64,000 nucleotides of DNA from Archaeoglobus profundus DSM 5631 (GCF_000025285.1 NC_013741.1:124001-188000); one strand, 5' to 3'; positions 33,684-42,209 are shown, numbered from the stretch's first letter. Numbers and translations: made by a program. Notes: generated by a model from the sequence alone, not told the origin.

Positions 33684-34593
33684 CCTTCAACTCCTCCAGA
33701 GTTCTTCTAAGTTCGTAAATCTCCCTTCTAAGCTGAACATTACTTCTCAGCACAAAATCACTTATTAAACCGAATAGGATTATCTGCAATCCAGAAACTA
33801 TCAAAAGTGTTGTTAAAACGGCCAAGAGATCGTGAGAAATATGTTTAAACCACTCGTAAACAACGTAAAAACCTACAAGAACTCCTAAAAGTATGAGGAT
33901 TATACCAAAGAGAAGAAAGAATCTTGCCGGGCTGAACCTTATGAGCAAGTTGTAGATTGTCCAACCTATCTTGAAACCATCTTTGAGTGGGTTCAGCTTG
34001 GTCTTCCCCGATCTTTTCTTGTAGCTGATAGGGACCTCCATTATTCTGTAACCTTTAGCCAACGTCTCGACCGTCAATTCAGTTTCTATTTCGAATCCCA
34101 TCTTCTTTAGCTCAACACTCTTGTAAACATCCCTCTTCAGGGCTCTGTAACCAGATAAGATATCCTTTAGATCGACACCGTAGAAAAATCTGAAGAGTGC
34201 GTTCAAAATTTTGTTTCCTATTAAATTCAGTCTTGTAAACGCTCCTTTCTCGAAATTAGCAAACCTGTTCCCCACAACGTGATCTGCGATTCCCCTTCTT
34301 ATAGGTTCGAGAAGTCTCTCAACATCTTCTGGCAGATACGTTCCGTCCCCATCTATCAAGACTAGAACATCGCTATCCACAATATGAAAAGCCTCAGCTA
34401 CGGCCTGACCCTTTCCTTTCCCACTTTGAATGACCACTCTAGCTCCTTTCTCCTTAGCTATTTCTCTCGTCCTGTCTGTGCTGTTTCCATCAATTACTAG
34501 TATATCGCTGTAACCCAACTTCTTGAATCCATCTATCACGTTGCCTATGCTTTCTTCCTCGTTGAGCGTTGGAATCACTATCGTTACCTTCAT
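33661..34593 (-). CDS. family 2 glycosyltransferase with C-terminal membrane helices (DPM1-like)
   Basis: A 310-residue GT-A enzyme. TIVIPTLNEEESIGNVI starts the nucleotide-binding fold, LVLIDGDGTYLPEDV holds the metal-binding DGD, and DILSGYRALKRDVY follows. Two hydrophobic helices (about 230-290) anchor it in the membrane, as in polyprenyl-phosphate-sugar synthases for N-glycosylation. It likely transfers a hexose to dolichyl phosphate. The C-terminus is a Lys/Glu/Arg coiled tail. It is next to GfcR-like and mqnE genes (1-bp and 23-bp overlaps). Confidence 0.87.
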   Translation of the reverse strand: MKVTIVIPTLNEEESIGNVIDGFKKLGYSDILVIDGNSTDRTREIAKEKGARVVIQSGKGKGQAVAEAFHIVDSDVLVLIDGDGTYLPEDVERLLEPIRRGIADHVVGNRFANFEKGAFTRLNLIGNKILNALFRFFYGVDLKDILSGYRALKRDVYKSVELKKMGFEIETELTVETLAKGYRIMEVPISYKKRSGKTKLNPLKDGFKIGWTIYNLLIRFSPARFFLLFGIILILLGVLVGFYVVYEWFKHISHDLLAVLTTLLIVSGLQIILFGLISDFVLRSNVQLRREIYELRRTLEELKDVDSKKD

Positions 34594-35183
34594 CAGATCC
34601 TTACGATCTTGAATAGACTCAGAAGAGGAATACCCTCTATTTCGCTAAGGCCCCTCTTATCTATTATCACGGCGGAGCACAGAACACTACCCTTTCTATT
34701 TTTGACCTGTTCTATCGTCTCTCTTATTGTGTTTCCAGTGGTAATCACGTTGTCAACTATCACACAGTTTTTCTCGTCAACCTTTGCAAAATTTTCACTG
34801 AAAACTCCACCAACCCTACTTCCCTCGCCTTCCCACTTCAATTTCTTCGGATAGTACATGCTCAAGTCAGCATCCAAAGCTTCAGCAACAAAAGTGGCTA
34901 TCGGAATTCCACTTGTTGCTATCCCAACGACAACATCCGGGTTTTTGTCTACAGTTTCGTATATCATATCCGCCATAGCATTGGCTATATTTCTCATCCT
35001 GTAAGGGTTTGATATTGCCCTTAAGTCGACGTAAACGTCTGAGATTACCTTATCCTCTCTAACCTTAGCCAAAAGCCACATTGCAGTTTCTCTCGAAACG
35101 TTGAGTTCTGAAGCTATTTCACCAATTGTTAATCCCTTCTCCTTCAACTTTCTTGCCCTTTCAATCAAATCATCCACCTTCAT
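34593..35183 (-). CDS. gfcR: GfcR-like PyrE-related regulator with N-terminal HTH
   Basis: A 196-residue protein with an N-terminal helix-turn-helix (LTIGEIASELNVSRETAMWLL, residues 18-38) joined to a type I phosphoribosyltransferase domain with the PRPP loop NCVIVDNVITTGNTIRETI. This combination is the archaeal orotate phosphoribosyltransferase-like family whose haloarchaeal member GfcR regulates sugar catabolism. The catalytic role, if any, is unknown. The start follows an SD (AGGTGAGAAG) inside the end of nob1, overlapping it by 4 bp. Confidence 0.83.
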   Translation of the reverse strand: MKVDDLIERARKLKEKGLTIGEIASELNVSRETAMWLLAKVREDKVISDVYVDLRAISNPYRMRNIANAMADMIYETVDKNPDVVVGIATSGIPIATFVAEALDADLSMYYPKKLKWEGEGSRVGGVFSENFAKVDEKNCVIVDNVITTGNTIRETIEQVKNRKGSVLCSAVIIDKRGLSEIEGIPLLSLFKIVRI

Positions 35184-35650
35184 CTTCTCACCTTTTTAAT
35201 CATAGCCTCACTACCGCAAACTGGACAAATATCACCATCAACGGACCTACCACAACCCCTACACACCTTAACCCATCTAAAGCGTTTCGATATCTTGGGC
35301 TGGACTATATTATCAACCTTCAAACCCAAGGACATAGCAACATTCTGAATCGAATAGTCGTCCGTGACTAGGATTACATCTTCTCCTCTCTCCTTTATGT
35401 CGAGAGCCTTCGCTATAAGCTTTATATCCGTATTGGATAGCTTGTGTATATCACCGGTTTTCTTGGCAACTCTTATAACCTTCTCAACGTTTCTATTGCT
35501 TGCCTCCTCAACTCTCAAGTTGAGTAGGGAGAAGTAGAACTGCGAATTTTCGTCCCTTATTTCGTCAACTACCTCTGGAATCGTAACCATATTCTCGTAA
35601 TACGCCTTTCTCATGAATATTGTGCTTGTGTCTATTACGTGGATTGTCAT
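35180..35650 (-). CDS. nob1: ribosome biogenesis endonuclease Nob1
   Basis: A 156-residue PIN-domain nuclease with a C-terminal zinc ribbon (CRGCGRSVDGDICPVCG, four Cys). It makes the final cut at the 3' end of 16S rRNA. PIN acidic residues appear in VIDTSTIF at the start, in the TDIKLIAKALD segment and in VILVTDDYSIQNVA. It is first in an operon with gfcR, the glycosyltransferase and mqnE, linked by overlaps. It is divergent from the 35711 gene, with several TATA-like sequences in the 60-bp gap. Confidence 0.93.
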   Translation of the reverse strand: MTIHVIDTSTIFMRKAYYENMVTIPEVVDEIRDENSQFYFSLLNLRVEEASNRNVEKVIRVAKKTGDIHKLSNTDIKLIAKALDIKERGEDVILVTDDYSIQNVAMSLGLKVDNIVQPKISKRFRWVKVCRGCGRSVDGDICPVCGSEAMIKKVRR

Positions 35651-35710
35651 GTCCTCAACATCTTATGCTAAAACGTATATAGTATATATATTTAATCTCA
35701 ACACCCGTTG

Positions 35711-35935
35711 ATGAAGCTTAAAGATGAGATAATCAAAGCTTTGGAGGATTTCTTTAGGAGTGCGAAGGACTACAGGAGAGTACAATGGGAGCTTGATAAC
35801 ATTATCTACCCTTATATCGGAAACTACATAGCCAACGGTTATCTCACGAAGGAGGAAGGTAAGGAAATATTCGAGTTTTGTGAGAAGAAGCTTAAAGAAC
35901 TTAAGAATCAGGGAGTACAGCCTTCATCATCTTGA
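35711..35935 (+). CDS. small helical protein of unknown function
   Basis: A 74-residue soluble, charged protein, rich in Lys and Glu, with several aromatic residues (YRRVQWELDNIIYPYIGNYI) and an amphipathic C-terminal helix. I do not recognise it. The frame can start at TTG 35708, but ATG at 35711 is preferred. AGTATATATATTTAA lies about 25 bp upstream. Its last codons overlap, antisense, the box C/D sRNA at 35906-35962. Confidence 0.6.
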   Translation: MKLKDEIIKALEDFFRSAKDYRRVQWELDNIIYPYIGNYIANGYLTKEEGKEIFEFCEKKLKELKNQGVQPSSS

Positions 35936-35962
35936 ATCAGATCCTGCCTGATTCATCATTGA
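35906..35962 (-). ncRNA. box C/D guide sRNA (predicted 16S rRNA methylation guide)
   Basis: Minus-strand RNA with box C ATGATGA (35953-35959), guide AUCAGGCAGGAU (12 nt), D' CTGA (35937-35940), 6-nt spacer, C' ATGATGA (35924-35930), guide AGGCUGUACUCC (12 nt), and D CTGA (35908-35911), the exact archaeal sRNA layout. The second guide can pair with GGAGUACGGCC, a conserved 16S segment, with 11 of 12 positions paired including one G-U. The first pairs with AUCCUGCCGGAG near the 16S 5' end with 10 of 12. Its own TATA box lies about 26 bp upstream. TGAATCAG/CTGATTCA is an internal 8-bp inverted repeat. Confidence 0.8.
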
Positions 35963-35982
35963 AGCGACTTTACTATCTCCGC

Positions 35983-35991
35983 TAATAAATC
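35983..35991 (-). promoter_or_regulatory. TATA box of the box C/D sRNA
   Basis: Minus-strand ATTTATTAG, centre about 26 bp upstream of the predicted sRNA 5' end near 35961 and located just after the thiI stop codon. It allows the sRNA to be transcribed on its own, although read-through from thiI is equally possible. Confidence 0.5.
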
Positions 35992-35995
35992 TTTC

Positions 35996-37075
35996 TCACT
36001 CAAATTCCTCTTCAATCTTCAAAACCTTTTCAAGATCTGCTTTAGTCGTGGGCCTTTTTGGGACAGCTAGGCAATCAGCTGGGATTGTTGAATATTCGAA
36101 CGTGCCTATCTTTCTGGCAATTTCCTCAATTTCAATCTTGTCAAATCCTATTAAAGGTCTGTAGATAGGGATGCTACATGCCTGACTTATTACCAGTAGA
36201 TTATCCAAAGTCTGACTTGCAACCTGTCCCAGTGAATCCCCAGTAACTATTCCTTTAGCACCAACATCTTTCGCTACTTCTTCAGCAACCTTTAGCATTC
36301 TCCTCTTGCAGAATATGCATGTATAACTTTCCAATCTCTTTTCCTTCAAGATATCCTTAACTTTCATCAAGAAATTACCATGCTCTTTCACAATGACATC
36401 AAAGTCGGGATCGTATTCTTTCAATACCTTAGCAACTTTCTCAACCCTTTCAATTGCCCTTTCACTCGTAAAAGGTCTGATGTCGAAGTATATAGGTACT
36501 ACCTCGCAACCCCTCTTCATCATTAGCCATGTTGCAACGGGTGAATCTATCCCGCCAGAAAACAGAGATACGAGCTTTCCCTCGACACCCAAAGGAATTC
36601 CTCCAACGCCTTTTATTATCTCATCGAAAACATAGCAATCTTCGTTCCTGATCTCAACATAGATTGTTTTTTCAGGGTTTTCGAGATCAACTTTTAGATG
36701 TGGAAAGTTCTTGAGTATTAACGCTCCAAGTCTTCTCTCTACATCTTGAGATGTGAAGTCATGTTCACCAACTCTTTTAACTCTCACAGCAAAAGTCCTT
36801 ACGGATTCCAGTTTACCTTTGCAGAACTTTAACACGAAATCCTCAAGCTCGTCAAGCTTGCAGTGTTCACACGGTGAGAAAGATACTATTCCAAAAACCT
36901 TCTTCAACTTATCGTCAACGTTTCTGTCCGTTATCAGCCATATTCTGCCCCTTTCAAGCCTAAACTTGCAATCGCCGACAATTCTCCTTATATTTCTAAT
37001 CAGCTTGTTGATCCACCTTCGTCTTACCTGTTCAGACTTAAGAAATATCTCAGAATAGCGTATAAGATAAAGCAT
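35996..37075 (-). CDS. thiI: tRNA 4-thiouridine / thiamine sulfurtransferase ThiI
   Basis: A 359-residue protein: ferredoxin-like and THUMP domains (about 1-160, LYLIRYSEIFLKSEQVRRRW at the start) followed by a PP-loop ATP pyrophosphatase domain (SLFSGGIDSPVATWLMMKRG near residue 172). It carries CIFCKRRM and TGDSLGQVASQTLDNL motifs and has no C-terminal rhodanese domain, as usual in archaea, so another sulfur donor is needed. It makes 4-thiouridine at tRNA position 8. Its stop lies just upstream of the sRNA promoter. Confidence 0.93.
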   Translation of the reverse strand: MLYLIRYSEIFLKSEQVRRRWINKLIRNIRRIVGDCKFRLERGRIWLITDRNVDDKLKKVFGIVSFSPCEHCKLDELEDFVLKFCKGKLESVRTFAVRVKRVGEHDFTSQDVERRLGALILKNFPHLKVDLENPEKTIYVEIRNEDCYVFDEIIKGVGGIPLGVEGKLVSLFSGGIDSPVATWLMMKRGCEVVPIYFDIRPFTSERAIERVEKVAKVLKEYDPDFDVIVKEHGNFLMKVKDILKEKRLESYTCIFCKRRMLKVAEEVAKDVGAKGIVTGDSLGQVASQTLDNLLVISQACSIPIYRPLIGFDKIEIEEIARKIGTFEYSTIPADCLAVPKRPTTKADLEKVLKIEEEFE

Positions 37076-37100
37076 AAAAGAATGATAATAAAAAAGAAAT

Positions 37101-37310
37101 TTACTTGGTCATCTCGACAGCCAGCTTGATGTCGTCAACCTTGACTGTCTTTCTTCCGGCGTGCTTTGCGACCTCGACTGCCTTCTTTGCTACGGCAATT
37201 GCGTAGTCCTCCAAGACCTCTCTAAGCTTTTCCACAGCCTCTGCACTTACTCTCTCTGCACCTGCCTTTCTTACCAACCTGTCGATTGGGGCAAGGGGCA
37301 ACTCAGCCAT
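37101..37310 (-). CDS. archaeal histone
   Basis: A 69-residue single histone-fold protein: [19 protein letters not shown], then the long central helix EALEDYAI-like ([20 protein letters not shown]), and [16 protein letters not shown]. It forms dimers that wrap DNA. Start ATG at 37310 is preceded by a strong SD (GGAGGTG) and a TATA box TTTATATA near 37350-37357, so this transcript has a short leader, unlike most here. The 166 bp upstream contain only that promoter. Confidence 0.95.
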   Translation of the reverse strand: MAELPLAPIDRLVRKAGAERVSAEAVEKLREVLEDYAIAVAKKAVEVAKHAGRKTVKVDDIKLAVEMTK

Positions 37311-37476
37311 TCACACCACCTCCAATTATCTGTTTGTCATAAGGGGTATATAAATTTTTATCTTGAAGATAGAGGCTACCATGTATGGTGGTTCGGTGTT
37401 AGGATGTCGATGGTCTTTGTAACGTGAGGTTGGGGCAATTGATAATAAACTATATAATGTCAAACTAGATAAATTC

Positions 37477-38265
37477 TTAGACTTGCTTGAATCCCAGCAC
37501 GTGATCCATGTCGTATATACCGGGCTTGTCCACCTTGCTTACCCACTTGATAGCCCTTATAGCACCACTCGCGAAAGCCTGTCTACTCCAAGCCCTATGA
37601 GTAATCTCAATTCTTTCACCCATTCCAATGAAGAACGTTGTATGCTCTCCAACCACGTCTCCTCCTCTTATGGCAAGAACACCTATCTCTTCACCCCTCG
37701 GACAAATTCCTCCCCTTCCAAATACGATCTTTCTCTTACCTATAACACTCTGAACGATTTCAGCCGTTTTCAAAGCTGTTCCGCTCGGTGCATCCTTCTT
37801 AAATCTGTGGTGGATCTCCAAAATCTCGATATCGTAATCCTTCAAGAACTTCGAAGCGAATTCTACAAGCTTCCAAAAGATGTTCACACCGACACTGAAG
37901 TTTGGTGATATTACAGCTGGAACTCTTTTACAATACTCTCTAATCCTCTGCCAGTGCTCCTCCGTAAATCCTGTTGTCCCAACGACCAGCTTAACACCCT
38001 TATCGCTTGCGATCCTTATATTCTCAACTGCTCCTTCGGCTACCGTAAAATCCACCAAGACATCGGCGTTAAGAACATTCTCCATTTCCCTTGCATCTGT
38101 TATCTGAACACCAATTCTACCAACACTGGCAATCTCTCCTGCATCCTTTCCGATTTCTCTCACGTCAAAAGCTTGAGCAAGTTCAAGCTCTTCATCCTCA
38201 ATGACATTCTTAACAATCAATCTTCCCATCCTACCAGCAGCACCGGCCACAGCAACTTTAATCAT
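37477..38265 (-). CDS. dapB: 4-hydroxy-tetrahydrodipicolinate reductase
   Basis: A 262-residue NAD(P)H-dependent reductase of lysine/diaminopimelate synthesis. IKVAVAGAAGRMGRLIVKNV is the Rossmann start, DFTVAEGAVENIRIA and VVGTTGF follow, and the catalytic part is SPNFSVGVNIFWKLVE with EILEIHHRFKKDAPSGTALK. An upstream in-frame start at 38280 exists; ATG at 38265 with GTTATTTTTG about 26 bp before it is preferred. No other lysine gene is near. Its promoter touches the terminator of the tRNA-Gln/sRNA unit. Confidence 0.94.
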   Translation of the reverse strand: MIKVAVAGAAGRMGRLIVKNVIEDEELELAQAFDVREIGKDAGEIASVGRIGVQITDAREMENVLNADVLVDFTVAEGAVENIRIASDKGVKLVVGTTGFTEEHWQRIREYCKRVPAVISPNFSVGVNIFWKLVEFASKFLKDYDIEILEIHHRFKKDAPSGTALKTAEIVQSVIGKRKIVFGRGGICPRGEEIGVLAIRGGDVVGEHTTFFIGMGERIEITHRAWSRQAFASGAIRAIKWVSKVDKPGIYDMDHVLGFKQV

Positions 38266-38278
38266 GTTGTGAGTTGAC

Positions 38279-38292
38279 AAAAATCAAAAATA
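38279..38292 (-). terminator. oligo-T terminator of the tRNA-Gln/sRNA unit
   Basis: Two runs of five T on the minus strand (plus AAAAATCAAAAATA), just 13 bp after box D of the sRNA. Oligo-T runs end transcription in archaea. The same bases contain the dapB TATA element, so termination and initiation overlap here. Confidence 0.5.
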
Positions 38293-38302
38293 ACGGTTAC
38301 GA

Positions 38303-38355
38303 TTTCAGCGTAGGACTTTTTCATCATGTATCAGGGCGTTAGCCCTTCATCACTT
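38303..38355 (-). ncRNA. box C/D guide sRNA directly downstream of tRNA-Gln
   Basis: Minus-strand elements: box C GTGATGA (38347-38353), guide AGGGCUAACGCC (12 nt), D' CTGA (38331-38334), spacer TAC, C' ATGATGA (38321-38327), guide AAAAGUCCUACG (12 nt), D CTGA (38305-38308). All spacings are ideal for an archaeal C/D sRNA. By the D+5 rule the targets would be the fifth U of GGCGUUAGCCCU and the fifth G of CGUAGGACUUUU; I could not place these on rRNA or tRNA from memory. Only five bases separate box C from the tRNA 3' end, and no promoter fits in between, so it should be processed from a tRNA-sRNA precursor. Confidence 0.85.
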
Positions 38356-38358
38356 TAA

Positions 38359-38431
38359 TAGCCCCGCGGGGATTCGAACCCCGGTCGCGGGCTCCAAAGG
38401 CCCGCAGGATTGACCGCTACCCTACGGGGCT
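38359..38431 (-). tRNA. tRNA-Gln (anticodon UUG)
   Basis: A 73-nt cloverleaf on the minus strand. The 7-bp acceptor pairs AGCCCCG with CGGGGCT; the T-arm holds GGTTCGAATCC; the anticodon stem CGGGC/GCCCG encloses loop CTTTGGA, giving anticodon TTG. The discriminator base is A and CCA is not encoded. No intron. A CTTTAACTA box lies about 26 bp upstream. In archaea it is charged through Glu-tRNA-Gln amidation (family knowledge). Confidence 0.95.
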
Positions 38432-38521
38432 TCAAGTTAGACAACGCTAGAAGATAGTTAAAGATTTCGTTCAAGACACAAAAATTTAAATTTTAAATAC
38501 AACTGCAGAAGCATCCCGTGC

Positions 38522-39886
38522 ATGGGTTGGATTGAGGAGTACTTCGAATTTAGCAAGTACAAAACCAACATGAAGACAGAGATTTTGGCGGGATTAACGA
38601 CATTCATGACAATGGCTTACATAATCTTCGTGAATCCATCGATTCTCAGCGTCGCAATAGGTAAAGAGGCGGTACCGTCGCTTGTAACAGCTACAGCGCT
38701 TTCCGCTGGAATTGCGACATTAATAATGGGTATTTACGCCAAAAAGCCGTTTGCACTTGCACCGGGAATGGGTTTAAACGCGTACTTCACATACGGAGTC
38801 TGCTTGGGAATGGGTTATCCGTGGCAGGTAGCTCTGGCTGCAGTTTTTGTTGAAGGTTTAATCTTCATAGTCCTGTCAATTACGAAAGTTAGAAGTGCCG
38901 TAATAAACGCGATACCTCTCTCCCAGAAGTATGCACTTGGTGCTGGAATTGGTTTGTTCTTGACGCTGATAGGTCTTAGAGAGGCTGGAATAGTTACTGT
39001 GTCAGTTACGAACCCGAATGCAAGTGTTCCGGGGATGTTAAGTCCTGTTGACTGGTTACCTACCTTAAATACAGCATTCTTCAAGCTTCCAGAGTTTTGG
39101 CTCGCGGTGTTTGGTGTATTTTTAGCAAGTGCTCTGATGGTAAGGAGAGTTCCGGGTGCACTGCTAATTTCCATATTGACTGTAACGGGTATATCTGTCG
39201 CTTTAGGACTTACTCCACCACCCAAATCGATATTCTCACTGCCAACATTGGACTACACGTTCATGAAGCTTGATCTAAGAGGGCTGTTAAACGTTGGAGC
39301 AATAGGTGTAATTTTCGCATTCTTCATGGTCGACTTCTTTGACACACTCGGAACAGTTGCTGGCTTAAGTGCTAAAGCTGGTTTCATAAACGAGAAGGGT
39401 GAAATTCCCGATTCCGAGAAGATATTATTAACTGATGCTGTTGGAACAACGTTGGGTGCAATATTCGGAACTTCAACCGTAACGACGTATATAGAGAGTG
39501 CCGCAGGTATTGAGGAGGGAGGTAGGACAGGATTCGTTGCTGTAGTTGTTGGTTTACTATTCTTGGCAATTGGACTCTTTGTATCACCGATTGCTGAGAT
39601 CATTCCGTCGTTCGCTACGGCACCAGCGTTGATAGTTGTTGGATTTCTAATGCTCAACGTCCTTAGTAACTTGGACTTTAGTGATTTCACGGAAGCTTTG
39701 CCAGCATTCTTCGTCTTGGCAACGATTCCGTTCACGTACAGCATTGCAGACGGTATCGGTGTTGGTTTCATAAGCTACTGCATTCTGAAGCTTGTTGCGG
39801 GGAGAGCTAGAGAAGTGCATCCGCTGCTGTGGATTCTGGCTGGAGTCTTCGTTGTGTACTTCCTTTACTTGGGTGGCCTAATTTAA
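38522..39886 (+). CDS. AzgA/PbuG-type purine (guanine/hypoxanthine) permease
   Basis: A 454-residue polytopic transporter of the NCS2-like AzgA family with 12 to 14 helices. Family marks: ILAGLTTFMTMAYIIFVNPSIL at the start, APGMGLNAYFTYGVC, VDFFDTLGTVAGLSAKAG, and GTSTVTTYIESAAGIEEGGRTG. It probably carries purine bases with protons or Na+. The ATG at 38522 follows TTTTAAATAC by 26 bp (leaderless). It ends in T-rich sequence. Confidence 0.92.
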   Translation: MGWIEEYFEFSKYKTNMKTEILAGLTTFMTMAYIIFVNPSILSVAIGKEAVPSLVTATALSAGIATLIMGIYAKKPFALAPGMGLNAYFTYGVCLGMGYPWQVALAAVFVEGLIFIVLSITKVRSAVINAIPLSQKYALGAGIGLFLTLIGLREAGIVTVSVTNPNASVPGMLSPVDWLPTLNTAFFKLPEFWLAVFGVFLASALMVRRVPGALLISILTVTGISVALGLTPPPKSIFSLPTLDYTFMKLDLRGLLNVGAIGVIFAFFMVDFFDTLGTVAGLSAKAGFINEKGEIPDSEKILLTDAVGTTLGAIFGTSTVTTYIESAAGIEEGGRTGFVAVVVGLLFLAIGLFVSPIAEIIPSFATAPALIVVGFLMLNVLSNLDFSDFTEALPAFFVLATIPFTYSIADGIGVGFISYCILKLVAGRAREVHPLLWILAGVFVVYFLYLGGLI

Positions 39887-39908
39887 TTTCTTTTAATTTC
39901 TCTTTTTG
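39884..39908 (+). terminator. T-rich terminator after the purine permease gene
   Basis: The 34-bp convergent gap after the permease contains several T runs, including TTTTT at 39903-39907, of the kind that ends archaeal transcripts. There is no hairpin. The convergent gene ends at 39921. Confidence 0.4.
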
Positions 39909-39920
39909 AAAAATACTGAA

Positions 39921-40643
39921 TTAAGGCTTCTTCAAGCTACAGGGAACTCCACAGGCACACTTACCACACACGTCTGCAAATCCAAAATCGAACAGCTTGG
40001 TATTATCCATTAGAATTTCGTAGCACCTTCTCTTATCTAACCCAGTAGCCTTTAATGCTCCGAATGAGCATTTATCAACGCACTCCAAACATTTTCGACC
40101 TCTCTTGTATAAACAAAATTCTTCCTTTATCGGCTCACTGCAATCAAGCTCAGCTGTCGTCACCAAACTCCCCAAACGTCCGCAACATCCCTTCTTGGTT
40201 ATAATCATCGTGTGAAGACCGAAGGTTCCGAGCCCGGCAAGGTAAGCGATGTGTTTGTGAGACCACATGCTGAGCAAAGTTCTTTCATCAAAGTTGTGTG
40301 TAGGCTTAATTACAGCACTACCAAAACCTTCAGCTTCGAGTTTCTTATCCAGATAGTGATTTAGGCTTTCTATAAGTCTGTTCGTCTCGATATAGGCTAA
40401 AGCCCAGAGTTTTGAAGGCTTAACTCCAGAGATATTGCTCTTTACGACCTCCTTGGTAAACGGAATAAAGTAGACTATAACACTTTTTGCTTTCGGGAGT
40501 AAATCCTCTGCGGTCAAATGATTGGGGACGATTTTAGGCAATTTTTCAGTTGTATCTGCTGAGCAGAACGATACAAGCGGCTCTCTCCAAAATTCTCCTT
40601 CTACAAATTTTTTTATCCAACCTTCGACCTTAGCTGTGAGCAT
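39921..40643 (-). CDS. QueG-like 4Fe-4S reductase family protein
   Basis: A 240-residue iron-sulfur protein related to epoxyqueuosine reductase and similar COG1600-type proteins. The N-terminal part has [11 protein letters not shown] and [33 protein letters not shown], a pattern shared with QueG. Two Cys groups follow: CLECVDKC plus the preceding Cys, and [10 protein letters not shown] at the end. It is shorter than QueG (no C-terminal HEAT part). Archaea use archaeosine rather than queuosine, so the substrate is unknown. Confidence 0.7.
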   Translation of the reverse strand: MLTAKVEGWIKKFVEGEFWREPLVSFCSADTTEKLPKIVPNHLTAEDLLPKAKSVIVYFIPFTKEVVKSNISGVKPSKLWALAYIETNRLIESLNHYLDKKLEAEGFGSAVIKPTHNFDERTLLSMWSHKHIAYLAGLGTFGLHTMIITKKGCCGRLGSLVTTAELDCSEPIKEEFCLYKRGRKCLECVDKCSFGALKATGLDKRRCYEILMDNTKLFDFGFADVCGKCACGVPCSLKKP

Positions 40644-40703
40644 TTAAAATTAAAACGGAGAAAGTTCAAAAAGTTTATACCCATGCAAGAAGAACTTAGC
40701 GAC

Positions 40704-41912
40704 ATGATCATAGAGGATGTCATTTTCAGAATAGTTTTTGACAGCAGGGGAAATGAGACTGTGGAATGCGAGGTTTACGCTGGAGATGTTGTCGGAAGGG
40801 CTATAGCTCCAAGCGGTGCTTCAACCGGGACGCATGAGGCTGTTGTAGTTGATCCATACAAAATCGACGAGATCGAGGAGAAAATCTCAAAAGCTTTGAT
40901 AGGATATTCTGTGTTTGATCAGGTCGCAATTGATGAAAAGCTTAGGGAGATTGATGGAACCGAGAATTTCTCAAACATCGGTGGCAACTTCGCAATAGCT
41001 ACAAGTTTGGCTGTTGCCAAAGCTGGAGCGGAGCTTTTGGGTATGCCTTTGTACGAGTATCTCGGCGGGATATTCGCTAAAGAGCTTCCCTATCCACTGG
41101 GCAACGTCATAGGTGGTGGAAAGCATGCCGAAGGTTCTACAAATATTCAGGAGTTCTTAGTGATACCCGTAGGAGCGGACAACTTCTTTACAGCTCAAAG
41201 AACAAATGCGATGGTTCACAAGACACTCAAGAAACTCTTCAAGAAGAAGGGAATTTTCGCTTGCAAAGGTGATGAGGGTGCTTGGGCTTGTCAGATAACA
41301 GACAACGATGCTTTTGAAATCCTAAGTGAGGCTATAGGCATTGTTAAGGATGAGACGGGCGTTGACGTTAGGATAGGAATAGACGTTGCGGCTACGGAGC
41401 TTTGGAATGGAGAGTACTATGTCTACAAAGACAGAAAGCTCACTACTGAAGAGCAGATAAGTTACATAGCCGAGCTTGTTGATCGCTATAACCTTTTATA
41501 TGTCGAAGATCCTCTACATGAAGAAGATTTCGAAGGCTTTGCAGAGCTTACGAAGGAGGTTGGAAATAGATGCATGATATGTGGTGATGATCTGTTCGTG
41601 ACAAATATAAATAGAATTCAGAAAGGAATTGAGCTGAAATCAGCAAATACTGTCCTAATTAAGCCTAACCAGATAGGAACTCTCACAGATACGTTTAAAG
41701 CTGTGAAGATCGCTAAGGACAATGGATGGTACGTAGTTGTATCGCACAGGAGCGGTGAAACTGAAGACAACACCATAGCTCATCTCAGCGTAGCCTTCAA
41801 CGCAAAGCTGATCAAGACCGGTGTGGTTGGGGGAGAAAGAACTGCAAAGCTGAACGAACTCATAAGAATTGAGGAAGATGGCTTAAACATGACGAAGCTG
41901 CCTTTCTGCTAA
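40704..41912 (+). CDS. eno: enolase (phosphopyruvate hydratase)
   Basis: A 402-residue glycolytic enzyme interconverting 2-phosphoglycerate and phosphoenolpyruvate. It has [32 protein letters not shown]-like [31 protein letters not shown] and [16 protein letters not shown]. The frame opens at 40683, but GTTTATAC at 40673-40680 lies 26 bp before the ATG at 40704, and the family N-terminus begins there, so 40704 is used. The segment [15 protein letters not shown] differs a little from the usual GGAHADN pattern but keeps the Gln-Glu-Phe. Confidence 0.94.
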   Translation: MIIEDVIFRIVFDSRGNETVECEVYAGDVVGRAIAPSGASTGTHEAVVVDPYKIDEIEEKISKALIGYSVFDQVAIDEKLREIDGTENFSNIGGNFAIATSLAVAKAGAELLGMPLYEYLGGIFAKELPYPLGNVIGGGKHAEGSTNIQEFLVIPVGADNFFTAQRTNAMVHKTLKKLFKKKGIFACKGDEGAWACQITDNDAFEILSEAIGIVKDETGVDVRIGIDVAATELWNGEYYVYKDRKLTTEEQISYIAELVDRYNLLYVEDPLHEEDFEGFAELTKEVGNRCMICGDDLFVTNINRIQKGIELKSANTVLIKPNQIGTLTDTFKAVKIAKDNGWYVVVSHRSGETEDNTIAHLSVAFNAKLIKTGVVGGERTAKLNELIRIEEDGLNMTKLPFC

Positions 41913-41941
41913 CTTTTTATACTCTTTCTCGATTTATCTTC

Positions 41942-42208
41942 ATGAAATACAGGATAGTCAGAATCGAGCTTAAGGATGAAGAGGTCGTGATTTACTTCAA
42001 AAAGCTAAGGAGTCAAGCAACGGTCATGCCCAGAATTGATTCTCCCGAAAAGATGCTTGAATTCAGCATGCAGATGGGGATGAATCTTGCAAAGAAGGTT
42101 GAAGAGGCTTTTAGCTTCGATGGCTTCATAACTCTCGAATACGAAACCTACTGCACACTCGATTTGAAGGTTGGAGATATTGTTGAAGTTGAGATAAAGC
42201 CAGCTTAG
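41942..42208 (+). CDS. small protein of unknown function before the radical SAM gene
   Basis: An 88-residue, beta-rich soluble protein (YRIVRIELKDEEVVIYF at the start, LKVGDIVEVEIKPA at the end) with two Met-rich turns (EFSMQMGMNLAKK). I know no family. A TTTTTATAC box about 26 bp upstream gives a leaderless ATG. It stops one base before the next gene, so the two are co-translated. Confidence 0.65.
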   Translation: MKYRIVRIELKDEEVVIYFKKLRSQATVMPRIDSPEKMLEFSMQMGMNLAKKVEEAFSFDGFITLEYETYCTLDLKVGDIVEVEIKPA

Positions 42209-42209
42209 C

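Noticed and set aside
37311-37476. Short ORF starting at 37381 upstream of the histone gene
   Set aside because: Only 13 codons, no promoter of its own and no recognisable feature; the region is the histone promoter.
40683-40703. Longer N-terminus for enolase from ATG 40683
   Set aside because: The TATA box would lie 3 bp before this codon, and the enolase family N-terminus begins at the next ATG.
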